Assembly: GCA_028293005.1 (NCBI GenBank)
Contig: JAQGLH010000130.1
Span: forward strand, 1 to 5,916
DNA length: 5,916 bases
Source of the DNA: Alphaproteobacteria bacterium
Lineage (GTDB): Bacteria > Pseudomonadota > Alphaproteobacteria > Sphingomonadales > Sphingomonadaceae
Reading direction: 5' to 3'
Made by a program: the position numbers and the translations under genes. Below are positions 5,753-5,916 of the stretch, piece by piece. The first letter of the stretch is position 1. Each line of letters begins with the position of its first letter. The notes beneath the pieces were generated by a model. It was not told the origin of the DNA. It did no database searches and saw only the letters and a program-made list of their open reading frames with translations.

Positions 5753-5916
5753 TCGAGGCGTTCGGCACCGGCACGCCCTCGCGCGTGCGGCGTCAGAAGG
5801 CGATTTCGGAACTAATCCGGGGCCATCCCATCGCGAGCCAGGAGGAAGTGACCGAAAAGCTCGCCTCGCTTGGCTTCGCGGTGACCCAAGCGACCGTATC
5901 GCGCGATCTCGAGCAA
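5749..5916 (+). CDS. argR: Arginine repressor ArgR (N-terminal DNA-binding domain, partial)
   Basis: The first 56 residues are present and the gene runs off the right edge. They form the winged helix-turn-helix of the ArgR/AhrC family: RRQKAISELIRGHPIASQEEVTEKL in pattern (helix 1 about 13-25, SQEE at 30-33), then the hallmark recognition helix VTQATVSRDLEQ (45-56). In the family, arginine binds the C-terminal domain, drives hexamer formation and allows binding to ARG boxes that repress arginine synthesis. The C-terminal domain is outside the window, so arginine binding cannot be checked. The ATG at 5749 overlaps the argF stop by four bases, so argR is co-transcribed with the genes it probably represses. 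The dyad at 1801-1814 is the obvious candidate target, which would make argR autoregulated. Confidence 0.93.
   Translation, partial: MIEAFGTGTPSRVRRQKAISELIRGHPIASQEEVTEKLASLGFAVTQATVSRDLEQ

Overview
The window is a GC-rich chromosomal segment carrying amino-acid biosynthesis genes. The LysA sequence (MDHF start, GGGLGVPY and GAYGATMAS stretches) and the cytosolic multi-HAMP kinase start look most like Alphaproteobacteria of the sphingomonad type. That is judged from remembered family sequences, not from a search.

Layout. Positions 1-251 (minus strand) hold the first 83 complete codons of a HAMP-repeat signalling protein, probably a large cytosolic histidine kinase cut by the window edge. 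Positions 252-461 are non-coding: a candidate promoter with an unusual palindrome, then a candidate intrinsic terminator of lysA. Positions 462-1733 (minus strand) are lysA, diaminopimelate decarboxylase, the last step of lysine synthesis. Positions 1734-1834 are a compact divergent control region with a perfect 14-bp dyad, TGCATAATTATGCA, inside a run of three TGCAT units spaced exactly 10 bp apart. Positions 1835-5916 (plus strand) are an arginine operon, argC-argJ-argB-argF-argR, with argR cut by the window edge. All four junctions are 4-base overlaps (ATGA or GTGA).

How the genes work together. ArgJ makes N-acetylglutamate by moving the acetyl group from N-acetylornithine to glutamate. 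ArgB phosphorylates N-acetylglutamate and ArgC reduces the acyl phosphate to the semialdehyde. An aminotransferase (ArgD, not in this window) makes N-acetylornithine. ArgJ releases ornithine and ArgF carbamoylates it to citrulline. ArgR is the arginine-responsive repressor family, and the dyad in front of argC resembles an ARG box, so the simplest model is an operon repressed by its own last visible gene product. ArgB also carries the N-terminal helix and C-terminal signature associated with arginine feedback inhibition.

The most interesting points are the compact argCJBFR order, which is the actinobacterial argCJBDFRGH order without argD, in what looks like an alphaproteobacterial setting; the helically phased TGCAT operator between lysA and argC; and variant active-site motifs in ArgF. 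No mobile element, RNA gene or CRISPR array was seen. I see no wholly new system here: these are known enzyme families in an arrangement that may be unusual for the lineage.
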